This document shows positions 1-9,185 of a stretch of DNA of 64,000 nt, piece by piece (within the stretch, counting starts at the first letter, position 1; each line of letters begins with the position of its first letter). The position numbers and the translations under genes were made by a program. The DNA comes from Paraburkholderia diazotrophica (lineage in GTDB: Bacteria; Pseudomonadota; Gammaproteobacteria; Burkholderiales; Burkholderiaceae), in NCBI RefSeq assembly GCF_900108945.1, contig NZ_FNYE01000006.1, forward strand, positions 248,001-312,000, given 5' to 3'. The notes beneath the pieces are model-generated. The model ran no database searches. It was not told where the DNA came from and was given only the letters and a program-made list of their open reading frames with translations.

Positions 1-2286
1 GAAGTCCGACAGGATGCCGTCCTTGAACTTGTCGTCCTCGCGCAGCGCCGCGCCGATTTCCTTCAGCGTCGCGGTCGCGAGTTCGACATCCTGGCCATAG
101 GCGATGCTGACCTTCACGGCCGCATTGCCGAGTCCACGGTTCGTGTTGTTTACCGTCGACACGGAACTGAACGGCACCGTGTACAACGAGCCGTCGCCGC
201 CGCGCAGGCGCACCGTGCGGATCGACAGATACTCGACCGTCCCCGACACGCCCGCGAGCGTCACCCAGTCGCCGACCTGCATCGCGTTTTCCATCAGCAG
301 GAAGATCCCGGTGATGAAGTCCTGCACGAGCTTTTGCGAGCCGAAGCCGAGCGCGACGCCGAAGATGCTTGCGCTCGCAAGCAGCGGCGCCGTGTTCACG
401 CCGAGCTCGCTCAGACCCGTCAGCACGACGACGATCGCGATCACGACGAAGAGGGCCGTGCGCAGCATCGGCACCAGCGTGCGCAGACGCGCGGCGCGCA
501 CGAGATCGCCGCTCTTCGTCCATTGATCGAGGCGCTTCTCGACCGAGACGTTCGCGACTTCCCACACGACCAGCGCGATTACAGCCGCCACGCAGATCGT
601 GATCAGCGCCGAGGTCAGACGGTGGCCGATCGCGCCCGGACGGAAGAACTGCCACACGCCGATGCCCCACACCTGCAGCAGCACGAGCACGGTGACGACC
701 GCGATGGCAGTCGATACGACGCGCCGTATCAGCGGATAGTAGCGGTACGCGTGCTGATGAAGCAGCGAGCGGCTCTCGCCCTCCTCGACGTGAAAGAGCC
801 GCCCGAGCGCGCCGAACACCACGATCGACGCGATGCGCGCGCCGACCAGCACGATCAGCGACAGCCCGCCCAGATGCAGCAGCGTCCGATAGCCGTTGTG
901 CACGTCGAGCGCCCACACGAACCACAGCGCCATCACGACGAACACGGCGACGCCCGCCCACATGTCGATGAGCCCGTGCGCGAGCAGCTTCATCGGACGC
1001 TGGCTCTCGCTCGTGCGCTCCAGCACGAGGGCGGCGATCGGCGCGCGACATTGCAGGATCATGATCGACACCATCACGTGTCCGACCAGCGCAAGCAGCT
1101 TGACGAGAGGCAGATGCGCCGCATCGCTGAGGCCGAGCGCAGTGGAAATCTGGATCAGCGCGCCGCCCACGCCGATCACGCTGACGATGCGGACCACCCA
1201 GCGCTGCATGAAGAGCGCCCAGCTATCGGGCAGCCGCAACAGGCGCAGGCCGGGCGCGTCGGGTTGCAGGAAAAATCCCGCCGCGATCACGATCGCGCGG
1301 CAGATCACATAGAGGTCGATCAATCCGTTGAGCGCGTCGTCCTGAATCGTGCCGTCGTCGGTGAAGAACGACATCAGCGCGCTTGCCGCCGCGACGAAGG
1401 CGACGAGCGGCAGCATGCGCACGCACAGTTGCAGCGCGGCGCTCGGCAGACGTTGCAGCGTGGTCCAGTGATGCGCCGCCTGGCGTTTGCTGCGGGCTTC
1501 CTTCCGTTCGGCGTCGGCGGTGTCGGGTTTGGCCGCAGGCGTTGCAGCCGATCCCACCGACGACGGCGGTGTCGACATCGACCGCGCAGCGGGGCTCGCG
1601 GGTGGGCTACTGTCCGTGGCCGTTTCGGTCGCCGTCGCAGCGACGCTCACGGCTCCTGCTGCGCGCGCCGCGGCATCTTCTTCTGCCTGATGAGCCGCGT
1701 CGCGTGCTTCGCGCGCCTCGCGCCGCGCGATGATCGCCGCGCGCGCCCGGCGCAGCACGCGCCGCACGAGCCACTCGAGCGCGATCGCAGGCAGCAGCGT
1801 GCCGATCAGCGCGAGCAGCACGCCACCGACCTTCGCGCGTTCGTGCGGATCGGATAGTTGCACGTTCCACCAGTAGCGCGCCGACGACGTATCGAGCAGC
1901 ACGGCCACCGATCGCTTGAGCGTCGCGCCGCCTTGCGCGAGCCAATGCGCGCCTTGGCGCGCCAGCTGCGATGCGAGGCCGTTCGACTTGAACGCGGCGG
2001 GGACGCTCGCGCCCGCTGCGCTCGCCGCCGCCGCAGCCGACGCGCCGGATGCGGGCGCGGGCCCGGCGGGCGTCGCGAGCGCGCCTGCTGCGGCAATCGC
2101 CGTCAGCGTGTCTTCGATTTGTGCGCGTCTTTTCGGGTCGTTGAGGACGGCCAGCGCCTCGCGGGCCTGTTCGGGCGTCAGCGTAACAGCGGTGGCGGAG
2201 GCGCCCGTCGCGGTCGTCGCCGTGACGGCAGGAAAGGCAGGGACGCTGAACAGCGCCAGCAGGCAGATCAGAAGGAGTTTGCGCAT
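1..2286 (-). CDS. MscS-family mechanosensitive ion channel, large (partial, 3' end outside window)
   Basis: Inner-membrane channel of the MscS superfamily that would open under hypo-osmotic stress. The 762 visible residues start at an ATG at 2286 with an N-terminal signal peptide (MRKLLLICLLALFSVPAFPA). An Ala-rich periplasmic segment follows, then several membrane helices, the first large one near residues 140-165. The MscS beta domain lies near residues 660-700 and contains GDWVTLAGVSGTVEYLSIRT, followed by the start of the C-terminal alpha/beta domain. Length and layout resemble E. coli YbiO (about 740 aa) rather than the 286-aa MscS. The reading frame is open to base 1, so the last residues are missing. 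Family call is firm; the exact subfamily is inferred. Confidence 0.9.
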   Translation of the reverse strand, partial: MRKLLLICLLALFSVPAFPAVTATTATGASATAVTLTPEQAREALAVLNDPKRRAQIEDTLTAIAAAGALATPAGPAPASGASAAAAASAAGASVPAAFKSNGLASQLARQGAHWLAQGGATLKRSVAVLLDTSSARYWWNVQLSDPHERAKVGGVLLALIGTLLPAIALEWLVRRVLRRARAAIIARREAREARDAAHQAEEDAAARAAGAVSVAATATETATDSSPPASPAARSMSTPPSSVGSAATPAAKPDTADAERKEARSKRQAAHHWTTLQRLPSAALQLCVRMLPLVAFVAAASALMSFFTDDGTIQDDALNGLIDLYVICRAIVIAAGFFLQPDAPGLRLLRLPDSWALFMQRWVVRIVSVIGVGGALIQISTALGLSDAAHLPLVKLLALVGHVMVSIMILQCRAPIAALVLERTSESQRPMKLLAHGLIDMWAGVAVFVVMALWFVWALDVHNGYRTLLHLGGLSLIVLVGARIASIVVFGALGRLFHVEEGESRSLLHQHAYRYYPLIRRVVSTAIAVVTVLVLLQVWGIGVWQFFRPGAIGHRLTSALITICVAAVIALVVWEVANVSVEKRLDQWTKSGDLVRAARLRTLVPMLRTALFVVIAIVVVLTGLSELGVNTAPLLASASIFGVALGFGSQKLVQDFITGIFLLMENAMQVGDWVTLAGVSGTVEYLSIRTVRLRGGDGSLYTVPFSSVSTVNNTNRGLGNAAVKVSIAYGQDVELATATLKEIGAALREDDKFKDGILSDF

Positions 2287-2510
2287 GTAGGGCCGGTGGG
2301 CGGCGGCGATGCGCGTACGGCTGGACGCGATGCGGCGCCGGGAGCCACCACGTTTCGACTGAAAAATAAAACGACAGCGGCGGGGCGCCATAAGTTCCGC
2401 AACCGGTTCCGCAAACGGCGATCCAGCACGCATCGGAGCGTGCGATGCGCGCTTCGGGGTGCTTGGCTCGGGTGCTTACGCATAACCGTGACGTGGACCC
2501 ATCCGCATGA

Positions 2511-2852
2511 TCAGCGTTCGCCGTGGAGCGCGGGTCTGCCGAGCGTGCCGTCGACGGCTTCCGTAAAGGTCCGTTCTTCGCGCACGATGAAGCGCTTCGC
2601 CTGCGCCATGCGGAAATTGTCGACGGATGCCGGATCGGTGCGCAGCCGCGCGCGGTACGCTTCATAGGCAGCGAGGCTGTCGAACGCGACGAGACCCCAC
2701 GCAATGTCGTTCGTGCCTTCGTGCGGCAGAAAATAGCCGATCAGGTGGCCGCCGCAGCGCGGGATGATTTCGGCCCAATTCTCGGCGTACTGCCTGAATG
2801 CGTCACGTTGAAAAGGATCGATCTGATAGCGGATGAAACAGGTGAGCGTCAT
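2511..2852 (-). CDS. NIPSNAP-family protein
   Basis: 113-aa ferredoxin-fold (dimeric alpha/beta barrel) protein of the NIPSNAP type. It begins [13 protein letters not shown] and carries the typical '[11 protein letters not shown]' helix region. I chose the ATG at 2852 because a GGGAG Shine-Dalgarno sits just upstream and because the family starts at this strand; an in-frame extension to 2921 has no ribosome site. Bacterial NIPSNAP proteins have no settled biochemical role. It stands alone, divergent from the sigma-54 activator across a 460-bp gap. Confidence 0.8.
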   Translation of the reverse strand: MTLTCFIRYQIDPFQRDAFRQYAENWAEIIPRCGGHLIGYFLPHEGTNDIAWGLVAFDSLAAYEAYRARLRTDPASVDNFRMAQAKRFIVREERTFTEAVDGTLGRPALHGER

Positions 2853-3312
2853 GGGGACTCCCGTCGATGTCGTGGGTTGGTTGGCCGCCGTGCAGTCAGA
2901 CGTGTGGCTGCATGACGGCAAGTATCCGCGACGCGTGTCCCGCGATGTTTCAGCCTGGCTCGAAGTGTCGACGCCTGTTCGGCGGCAGCCGGCGGACGGT
3001 GTCGACCGCGCGGCAGCCCCTATGCTTTTAAATGTGTTCTTTCTTCATGTGTTCGTGACGCGACCGGAATGTGTGCTTCCCGCGCCGATCGTAGATGACT
3101 GCATGACAGGTAATCATGCAGACTGACGATCACGACGGCGCCGTAGCGATCCGCGTGATGGTTTACCCATCTAAAGTCAAAAAAGCATGCGCCGATAAGA
3201 ATGTCGATGGACCGACGACGATCGCGCGTTCGTTCACGATGACGGTGCATGTAGTATGTGGACACCGAATAGCGTCCTTGCCGTTCGGACGCAGGCGCGC
3301 GAAGGGGGAGGT
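2853..3312. other. Intergenic divergent promoter region with a perfect palindrome
   Basis: 460 bp between the divergent NIPSNAP and sigma-54 activator genes. I see no convincing gene. The middle is relatively AT-rich and contains a perfect palindrome with 8-bp arms (CTGCATGA, 7-nt spacer, TCATGCAG) at 3099-3121. It could be an operator for the downstream regulator or another factor. Confidence 0.6.
3099..3121. promoter_or_regulatory. Candidate operator palindrome upstream of sigma-54 activator
   Basis: Arms CTGCATGA (3099-3106) and TCATGCAG (3114-3121) are exact inverse complements separated by CAGGTAA. It lies about 190 bp upstream of the activator start. There is no T-tract, so an operator is more likely than a terminator. 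The bound protein is unknown. Confidence 0.45.
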
Positions 3313-4710
3313 ATGGACGTGCGGCGATTGATCTACCTGTCGGCGAAACCCAGCGCGGAAATCCGTCAGTTCTTCGAGCAGTGCGACTGGCAGGTGAAAT
3401 CGGTCAGGTCGGTGAAGGAGGTGGCGAAGGCTGTCGACGGTTTCGATGCGGCGGGCGGGCTGCTCGACCTTGCGGCAGGATTGCCGCTTCATGAAATCGA
3501 AGCGCTCGATGCCTGCCTGGCGATGCCGAATATCGGCTGGGTCGCGATCGTATCGCCGGGGCAACTCGCCGATTCGACGATGCGCCGGCTCGTGCGCGAC
3601 TACTGCTCGGACTATGTGACCGTCCCCGTCGTCCCCGAGAGGGCCGTCAGGGCCGTCGGGCATGCTCGCGGAATGGCGACACTCGCGGGCGCGCCGCAAC
3701 AGGCGCCCGTTCATGCCGTCACGGAAGGCGACATGATCGGCTCATGCGAGTCGATGCAGGCGCTCTTCCGGTCTATCAAACGGGTGGCGTCGACGGATGC
3801 GCCCGTGTTCATAGCTGGCGAATCGGGAACGGGCAAGGAACTCACGGCTGCCGCGATTCATCAACGGTCTTCGCGGCGCGATGCGCCGTTCGTCGCGATC
3901 AATTGCGGCGCGATATCGCGCGAGCTGGTGCAGTCGGAGCTGTTCGGTCACGAACGCGGGGCGTTTACGGGGGCGACGCAACGCAGGATAGGACGCGTCG
4001 AGGCAGCGAACGGCGGCACGCTGTTTCTGGACGAAATCGGGGATCTTCCGCTGGAAAGCCAGGCCAGCCTGCTGCGGTTTCTGCAGGAACGCAAGATCGA
4101 ACGACTCGGCGGGCAGGAATCGATCGACGTCGATGTGCGGATCATCTCGGCGACGCACGTCGATCTCGATGCAGCCATCGCCGATGGGCGCTTCCGGCAT
4201 GACCTCTATCATCGGCTTTGCGTGCTGCGCATCGTCGAGCCGCCGCTGCGCGAGCGAGGCGCCGACATCGAACTGCTCGCGTTTCATCTGCTCGGACATT
4301 TCCGGCGTGATGCGGGACGACGCTTGCAGGGTTTCGCGCCCGATGCGATGGACGCCATGCGCCGGCACACGTGGCCGGGAAACGTCCGCGAGCTGGGCAA
4401 CCGCATTCGACGTGCCGTGGTGATGGCGGAAGGCAGATTGATCACCGCGAAGGATCTCGAACTGGATCATCTGGTGGATCAGATGCCCGTGTCGCTGAAC
4501 GTCGCGCGCGAGACGGCCGAACGCATGGCCATCGAGCGCGCGCTGCTGCGGCATCGCGGGCGCTATGGCGAGGCCGCGCGCGACCTGGGTATTTCCCGCG
4601 TCACGCTTTACCGCCTGATGGATGCCTACCGGATGCGCGAGCCGGACAGCGCCGAACCAAAGCCCGACAAACGCCACGACGACCACGACGACCACAGCGA
4701 GCCGGATTGA
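3313..4710 (+). CDS. Sigma-54-dependent Fis-family transcriptional activator (VpsR/BerB-like N-domain)
   Basis: 465-aa enhancer-binding protein that would activate RNA polymerase-sigma54. Residues 1-125 form a receiver-like domain resembling the VpsR/BerB group rather than a classic phosphorylated receiver (inferred). The AAA+ domain spans about 140-375, with Walker A GESGTGKE (169-176), the sigma-54 contact motif GAFTGA (216-221) and Walker B LFLDEIGDL. A Fis-type helix-turn-helix is at about 400-440 (GEAARDLGISRVTLYRLM). Start chosen at 3313 because GGGGGAGGT precedes the ATG; an in-frame start at 3256 lacks a ribosome site. VpsR/BerB relatives control exopolysaccharide and c-di-GMP responses, but no polysaccharide cluster lies in this window. 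Confidence 0.92.
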   Translation: MDVRRLIYLSAKPSAEIRQFFEQCDWQVKSVRSVKEVAKAVDGFDAAGGLLDLAAGLPLHEIEALDACLAMPNIGWVAIVSPGQLADSTMRRLVRDYCSDYVTVPVVPERAVRAVGHARGMATLAGAPQQAPVHAVTEGDMIGSCESMQALFRSIKRVASTDAPVFIAGESGTGKELTAAAIHQRSSRRDAPFVAINCGAISRELVQSELFGHERGAFTGATQRRIGRVEAANGGTLFLDEIGDLPLESQASLLRFLQERKIERLGGQESIDVDVRIISATHVDLDAAIADGRFRHDLYHRLCVLRIVEPPLRERGADIELLAFHLLGHFRRDAGRRLQGFAPDAMDAMRRHTWPGNVRELGNRIRRAVVMAEGRLITAKDLELDHLVDQMPVSLNVARETAERMAIERALLRHRGRYGEAARDLGISRVTLYRLMDAYRMREPDSAEPKPDKRHDDHDDHSEPD

Positions 4711-4870
4711 CGAATCCGGCGACGTCGGCGCACGTGCCGCGCGTGCACAGATAGCGGGCACCGGACGCCTGGAGCGCCCCCGCGCGACCTTGCCTGATAT
4801 CTCCAGCCGCCTCTGTCAAAATGAGCAGCGGAATCTTCCGCGCAACCGTTGCTGAACGAGGCTAAAAGCA

Positions 4871-6166
4871 ATGCCCAGCTCAACCAGGCCGAGCCGTGTG
4901 AAAAAACCGTCGATGCATGCGGCAGCGCAGGCATCCCGCGCGTCCGCGCGCCCGCGTGAAACCTCTGCCGGCGGGACGTCCGCGCATCCCGCGATCGATG
5001 CGCAAGTCGTGCTCGTGCTGCAAGGCGGCGGCGCGCTCGGCGCGTATCAGGCGGGTGTGTACGAGGCGCTGCACGACGCAGGGATCGAGCCCGACTGGGT
5101 GATCGGCACGTCGATTGGCGCGATCAACGGCGCGATCATCGCGGGCAATCGCCCGGCGGACAGGATGAGCCGTCTGCGCGCGTTCTGGGAGCGCGTCACG
5201 TGGAAGGGCTTCGCGGACCATCACAACACGTGGCTGTCGGCCTTCGCGCCCGCCGCCGCGAACATACCCGCATCTCTGACGGCCGCATGGAGCGCATGGG
5301 CGGCATGGATGCCGGCCTACGAGCAATGGCTGCGCAATCTGTCGATCATGTCGCACGGCATTCCGGCCTTCTTCACGCCGCGCGCCGATGCGTGGCTCGG
5401 CCTGCAAGTGCCCGTCGGCCTCGAGCACGCCGCGTTCTATCGCACCGAGCCGTTGCGCGAGACGCTCGCGTCACTGATCGACTTCGATTATCTGAATGGC
5501 AAGGCAACGCGGCTGACGGTCGGCACGGTCGGTGTCGGCAGTGGGCAGATGCGCTATTTCACCAACCGCGACGAAGCGCTCGACGTGCAGCACGTGATGG
5601 CATCGGCTGCGTTTCCGCCGGGCTTTCCGTCCGTGCGCATCGACGGCGAGGCGTACTGGGACGGAGGCATCTATTCGAACACGCCGCTCGAAGCCGTGCT
5701 CGACGACCGGCCGCGCCACAGCTCGGTGATCTTCACCGTGCAGTTGTGGCCCGCGCACGGCGACGAGCCCGCATCGATCCACGAAGCGATGAGCCGGCAA
5801 CGCGACATCCAGTATTCGAGCCGCGCCGAGAGCCATCTCGAACGGCAGCGGCAGATTCACCGGCTGCGTCACGTGATCCGCGAACTGGGCAAGCATCTGC
5901 CTGAAAACGAACGCGATACGAAGGCCGTCAAGGAACTGCTCGGCTGGGGCTGCGGGACGACGATGCAGGTAATCGAACTCGACGCGCCGAGCTTCGGCAG
6001 CGACGAGCTGCACAAGGACATCGATTTTTCGGCGGACGGCATCAGGCGGCGCTGGCAGGCGGGCTACGCGGACGCCCAACGGATGATCGGACGCGCGCCG
6101 TGGCGCGCGGAGCCGGACCCGATGGAGGGCATATCGATTCATCGTTCGGAGCCGCAGACGGCTTGA
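4871..6166 (+). CDS. Patatin-like phospholipase (DUF3734-type C-terminus)
   Basis: 431-aa lipid acyl hydrolase of the patatin family. After a basic, low-complexity N-terminus of about 44 residues come the oxyanion loop QGGGALGAY (51-59), the nucleophile elbow GTSIG with Ser81, and the catalytic Asp264 in the DGG motif (YWDGGIYSN). The Ser-Asp dyad is therefore intact. The C-terminal third matches the extension called DUF3734 in bacterial homologues. There is no clear signal peptide, so a cytoplasmic or membrane-associated enzyme is likely. In other Burkholderiales this type often neighbours 3-hydroxybutyrate dehydrogenase; that gene is absent here. Confidence 0.9.
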   Translation: MPSSTRPSRVKKPSMHAAAQASRASARPRETSAGGTSAHPAIDAQVVLVLQGGGALGAYQAGVYEALHDAGIEPDWVIGTSIGAINGAIIAGNRPADRMSRLRAFWERVTWKGFADHHNTWLSAFAPAAANIPASLTAAWSAWAAWMPAYEQWLRNLSIMSHGIPAFFTPRADAWLGLQVPVGLEHAAFYRTEPLRETLASLIDFDYLNGKATRLTVGTVGVGSGQMRYFTNRDEALDVQHVMASAAFPPGFPSVRIDGEAYWDGGIYSNTPLEAVLDDRPRHSSVIFTVQLWPAHGDEPASIHEAMSRQRDIQYSSRAESHLERQRQIHRLRHVIRELGKHLPENERDTKAVKELLGWGCGTTMQVIELDAPSFGSDELHKDIDFSADGIRRRWQAGYADAQRMIGRAPWRAEPDPMEGISIHRSEPQTA

Positions 6167-6297
6167 GCCATCCGTTGTGCAGCGGCGACGAACGGCGATG
6201 AACGGCGGCGGCACGTCGGAAACATTGCGCAAACAAATCGGCGTGATGTACCTTGAATGAAGGCATCGGCAGATGGGACGTCCACGACAAGAACGAC

Positions 6298-6771
6298 ATG
6301 ACTCATCCGAATGCGGCATTGATCGAGCGGTTCTACGAGGCGTTCCAGCGGCTCGACGTCGACGCGATGGCAGCGTGCTACGCGTCCGACGTGACGTTCA
6401 GCGATCCCGTCTTCGGCGAGCTGCACGGCGCCGAAGTGTCCGACATGTGGCGCATGCTGGCGTCCCGCGCGCAGGAGTTGACGCTTGCTTTCAGTCACGT
6501 CGTTGCGGACGATGCAACCGGCAGCGCGCACTGGGTTGCGAGCTATGTATTCAGTCAGACGGGCAGGACGGTCGTCAATCCGATCGATGCGCGCTTCGTG
6601 TTCCGCGACGGGCTGATCGTCGAGCATCGCGATCGCTTCGATCTGTGGCGCTGGGCAAGTCAGGCGTTGGGCGCGAAGGGCGCGCTGTTCGGCTGGACGC
6701 CGTTCGTGCAGAACGCGATTCGCGCGCAGGCCCGACACGGGCTGGCGGCGTGGCGTGCAAGGGACGCGTGA
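6298..6771 (+). CDS. SnoaL/NTF2-like fold protein
   Basis: 157-aa protein of the NTF2-like superfamily, beginning MTHPNAALIERFYEAFQRLD, the usual first helix. It shows the strand pattern typical of the fold (ACYASDVTFSDPVFGEL, then RFVFRDGLIVEHRDRFDLWRW). Members are small enzymes or ligand-binding proteins; no substrate can be inferred. A TTG start 15 codons upstream is possible, but the chosen ATG begins at the family's first conserved helix. It follows the patatin gene on the same strand with a 131-bp gap. Confidence 0.85.
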   Translation: MTHPNAALIERFYEAFQRLDVDAMAACYASDVTFSDPVFGELHGAEVSDMWRMLASRAQELTLAFSHVVADDATGSAHWVASYVFSQTGRTVVNPIDARFVFRDGLIVEHRDRFDLWRWASQALGAKGALFGWTPFVQNAIRAQARHGLAAWRARDA

Positions 6772-6932
6772 AGGGAGCACGAGGGCTCGAAGGGCGCGGG
6801 AAGCGCCCCTGATGGGCAGGCGGAACGCGCACATATCGCACATACGCGGCGCAATGCAGGCATCGTGCCGTTTGCGTATGCGTGGCATTGCGCTTGCGAA
6901 GCAGGCAGAACGAACGACATAGCGAGGCTCCA

Positions 6933-7787
6933 ATGCAAGTCGTGGATGCTGCATGGCAGGAATGGCTCGCGACCAACGTACGTCGCGGGTGTACGCAGGA
7001 CTCGATGGTTGACGCGATGGTGCAGGCGGGCTTCGATGCATTGGCGGCGCGCGAAATCGTGGGCCGCGCGGCCGCCGAAAACGCCGTGGAGGCCGAGGCC
7101 GCCCAACCATCCGAAGGCGAGCGCGCCTACGAATACGATGCGTGCCCCGTGGCGGCGGGCAATATCGTGCGCACGCATGACCGCGACGTGCCTGTCGTGC
7201 TGCGCGTCGATCGCCCGCAGGTGATCGCCTTCGACGACGTGCTGTCGGACGGCGAATGCACGGAGCTGATCGAGCGCGCGCGAAACAGGCTGAAGCGCTC
7301 GACGACCGTCAATCCCGACAGCGGACAGGAAGACGTGATCACGCTGCGCACCAGCGAGGGCTTCTGGTTTCAGCGCTGCGAGGACGCGTTCATCGAGCGG
7401 CTGGACCGCCGCATCGCCGGGCTGATGAACTGGCCGCTCGAACACGGCGAGGGCCTGCAGATCCTGCACTACAGGGCGGGCGGCGAGTATCGTCCGCACT
7501 TCGACTATTTTCCGCCCGCGCAATCGGGCAGCGCGCTGCACACGGCGCGCGGCGGCCAGCGGGTCGCGACGCTGATCGTCTATCTGAGCGATGTCGAAGG
7601 CGGCGGCGAAACGGTGTTTCCGGACGCCGGCATTACCGTGATGGCGCGACGGGGCGGCGCCGTCTACTTCCGCTACATGAACGGACGCGGACAACTCGAT
7701 CCACTGACGCTGCACGGCGGCGCGCCTGTCACGGGCGGTGAGAAGTGGATCATGACCAAGTGGATGCGCGAGCGCGCGTACGTGTAA
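6933..7787 (+). CDS. 2-oxoglutarate/Fe(II)-dependent dioxygenase, prolyl 4-hydroxylase-like
   Basis: 284-aa non-haem iron dioxygenase. The C-terminal P4Hc domain (about 95-280) contains the metal ligands His189 and Asp191 (YRPHFDYF), His251 (LTLHGG) and the 2-oxoglutarate-binding Lys261 (GGEKWIM). All expected ligands are present, so it should be active. The N-terminal 90 residues are helical and not recognised. Bacterial homologues hydroxylate proline in proteins such as EF-Tu; the substrate here is unknown. Start chosen at the ATG at 6933 with a GAGG element upstream. Confidence 0.88.
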   Translation: MQVVDAAWQEWLATNVRRGCTQDSMVDAMVQAGFDALAAREIVGRAAAENAVEAEAAQPSEGERAYEYDACPVAAGNIVRTHDRDVPVVLRVDRPQVIAFDDVLSDGECTELIERARNRLKRSTTVNPDSGQEDVITLRTSEGFWFQRCEDAFIERLDRRIAGLMNWPLEHGEGLQILHYRAGGEYRPHFDYFPPAQSGSALHTARGGQRVATLIVYLSDVEGGGETVFPDAGITVMARRGGAVYFRYMNGRGQLDPLTLHGGAPVTGGEKWIMTKWMRERAYV

Positions 7788-7940
7788 GCGCAGTCCGGCG
7801 CGCGAGTAGCCTCTTTGCGCGCGCATAAAAGAATCAGGAATGGCGTGTGCTCATTGCGGCGTGTGGACGCGCGGACAGCCGGCGTTCGATGCGACGCGTG
7901 AGCGCCGTCCCGACTGGAAAAAAGAACTCGGGGGACCACG

Positions 7941-8150
7941 ATGGATAACTATCAACTGGAAAGCGAGTTGCACCACCTCGAGCGCGTGCTCAGCCATATG
8001 GCTGCCGAGCATCGGTTTCCGCTCTCGTATTGGCGCACCCGGCTCAACACGGTGCTCGCGGCGCCGCTGGTGCCTTCGCAGCGAACACGCGCGCGCAAGC
8101 TCGACGACATGCTGCGCACACTCGAAACGCGCGCGCCGGAGATCGGCTGA
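7941..8150 (+). CDS. Small hypothetical protein (69 aa)
   Basis: 69-aa protein, MDNYQLESELHHLERVLSHM at the start, largely helical, with no transmembrane segment or known motif. A GGGGG ribosome site precedes the ATG by a normal distance, and a strong hairpin follows at 8207-8228. Both support a real gene. Function unknown. Confidence 0.65.
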   Translation: MDNYQLESELHHLERVLSHMAAEHRFPLSYWRTRLNTVLAAPLVPSQRTRARKLDDMLRTLETRAPEIG

Positions 8151-8206
8151 CGGCACGTTCGATCGTGCGTGACGATGCAACATGGGAGCGTAAAACGACA
8201 AGACGT

Positions 8207-8245
8207 GGGCCGCGTTGCGACGCGGCCCGGCCCGTTTCGGTTCGA
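8207..8245 (+). terminator. Hairpin downstream of small hypothetical gene
   Basis: Perfect 9-bp stem GGGCCGCGT / ACGCGGCCC (8207-8215 and 8220-8228) with a TGCG loop, then a moderately T-rich stretch. It lies 56 bp after the 69-aa gene and before the convergent receiver gene, so it probably ends the plus-strand transcript. Confidence 0.6.
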
Positions 8246-8343
8246 TATGTTTATCCTCTCGCGCGCACGGAAGCACGCTCATGCAGCCGTGTTACGCACG
8301 AGGCTGACGCCGGATCGCGTCAAAAGCAAAAGATGAAGATGGG

Positions 8344-8775
8344 CTAGTTCAACGGCACGCTGGCCGAGCCCGGCGAAGCGGCATCGCTTGCATGCTCGCG
8401 GCCGAGCAGCAGATCGACTTGCCCGAGCAGGATCTCGCGTGCAACGGGCTTGTGCAACGTGCACTCGCAATTCAGATCGGTGGGGATATCCGGCGAAGCG
8501 CTCCACAGGATCACGGGCATGCCGTCGAGTCCGGGATCGCTCTTGAGCGTGCGGCACACTTCGGCGCCATTCATCCCGGGCATCATCAGGTCCGTGATCA
8601 CGAGCGCGGGATGCACGCGCTGCGCAAGCTCGACGCCCTGGCGGGCATTGAAGGCCGTGAGCACGTGAAAGCCCTCCAGCTCGAGCAGGAGCGCCCATGC
8701 AATCAACAGATCCGGCTCGTCGTCGATGAGCAGGATGGTAGGAAGACGGCTGTCCGATAGTGCGTTCGAATCCAT
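8344..8775 (-). CDS. Single-domain response regulator
   Basis: 143-aa stand-alone receiver domain (CheY-like). The acidic pocket D18-D19, phospho-acceptor Asp62 (VITDLMMPGMNG) and Lys109 (HKP) are all present. There is no DNA-binding or enzymatic output domain, so it must act by protein contact or as a phosphate relay. It is divergent from the histidine kinase at 9186 across 410 bp and is its most likely partner. The ATG at 8775 was chosen because the domain starts about ten residues later; the ribosome site is weak, so a longer form is possible. Confidence 0.88.
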   Translation of the reverse strand: MDSNALSDSRLPTILLIDDEPDLLIAWALLLELEGFHVLTAFNARQGVELAQRVHPALVITDLMMPGMNGAEVCRTLKSDPGLDGMPVILWSASPDIPTDLNCECTLHKPVAREILLGQVDLLLGREHASDAASPGSASVPLN

Positions 8776-9185
8776 GTACGCAGGCGAGCTCGTTATTCGC
8801 AGACCGGAATCCGGCGCATGCGATGTGTCATCGTTTAATTGGTTCCGGCGCACGCACGACGCGTGCCACTCGAATGACAGGTTCATTCGAATCGCCGCAC
8901 ACTCATCACGCGGCCATGGAGCACATACGTCGTCGTCGAGCGCTGGCGGGGCTTGCCGACGTTTCGACCCCGCCGTTGAAGAGCGCCAGGCGGGCGTGAG
9001 TGCTGCTGTCGTGGAGCGTTGCAATTCGCAAAAATTATCGATGTCGTTGTAAGTTCTGACCCGCAGCGATGACGATGTGTGCCGCGACATGCCGCATGGG
9101 TTCAAGCCCGTCATCGCATGCGATACGCGCCACGCGGCGCTTGACGTCGGGTCCGATGGTGTCGTTTCGGGTAGACTGTAGGGCT
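8776..9185. other. Divergent promoter region between receiver and histidine kinase
   Basis: 410 bp with no gene I can support. It contains a short inverted repeat GCACGC / GCGTGC at 8850-8866 and an AT-rich stretch near 8825-8845 that could hold a promoter. In-frame extensions of both flanking genes reach into it but lack ribosome sites. Confidence 0.5.

Noticed and set aside
334-1857. 507-residue open frame on the plus strand
   Set aside because: It is antisense to the MscS channel gene, extremely rich in Arg, His and Asp, with no motif; a shadow frame caused by high GC content.
3020-3265. 81-residue open frame on the minus strand in the gap before the sigma-54 activator
   Set aside because: No ribosome site, unusual composition, and it crosses a palindrome and the likely promoter region.
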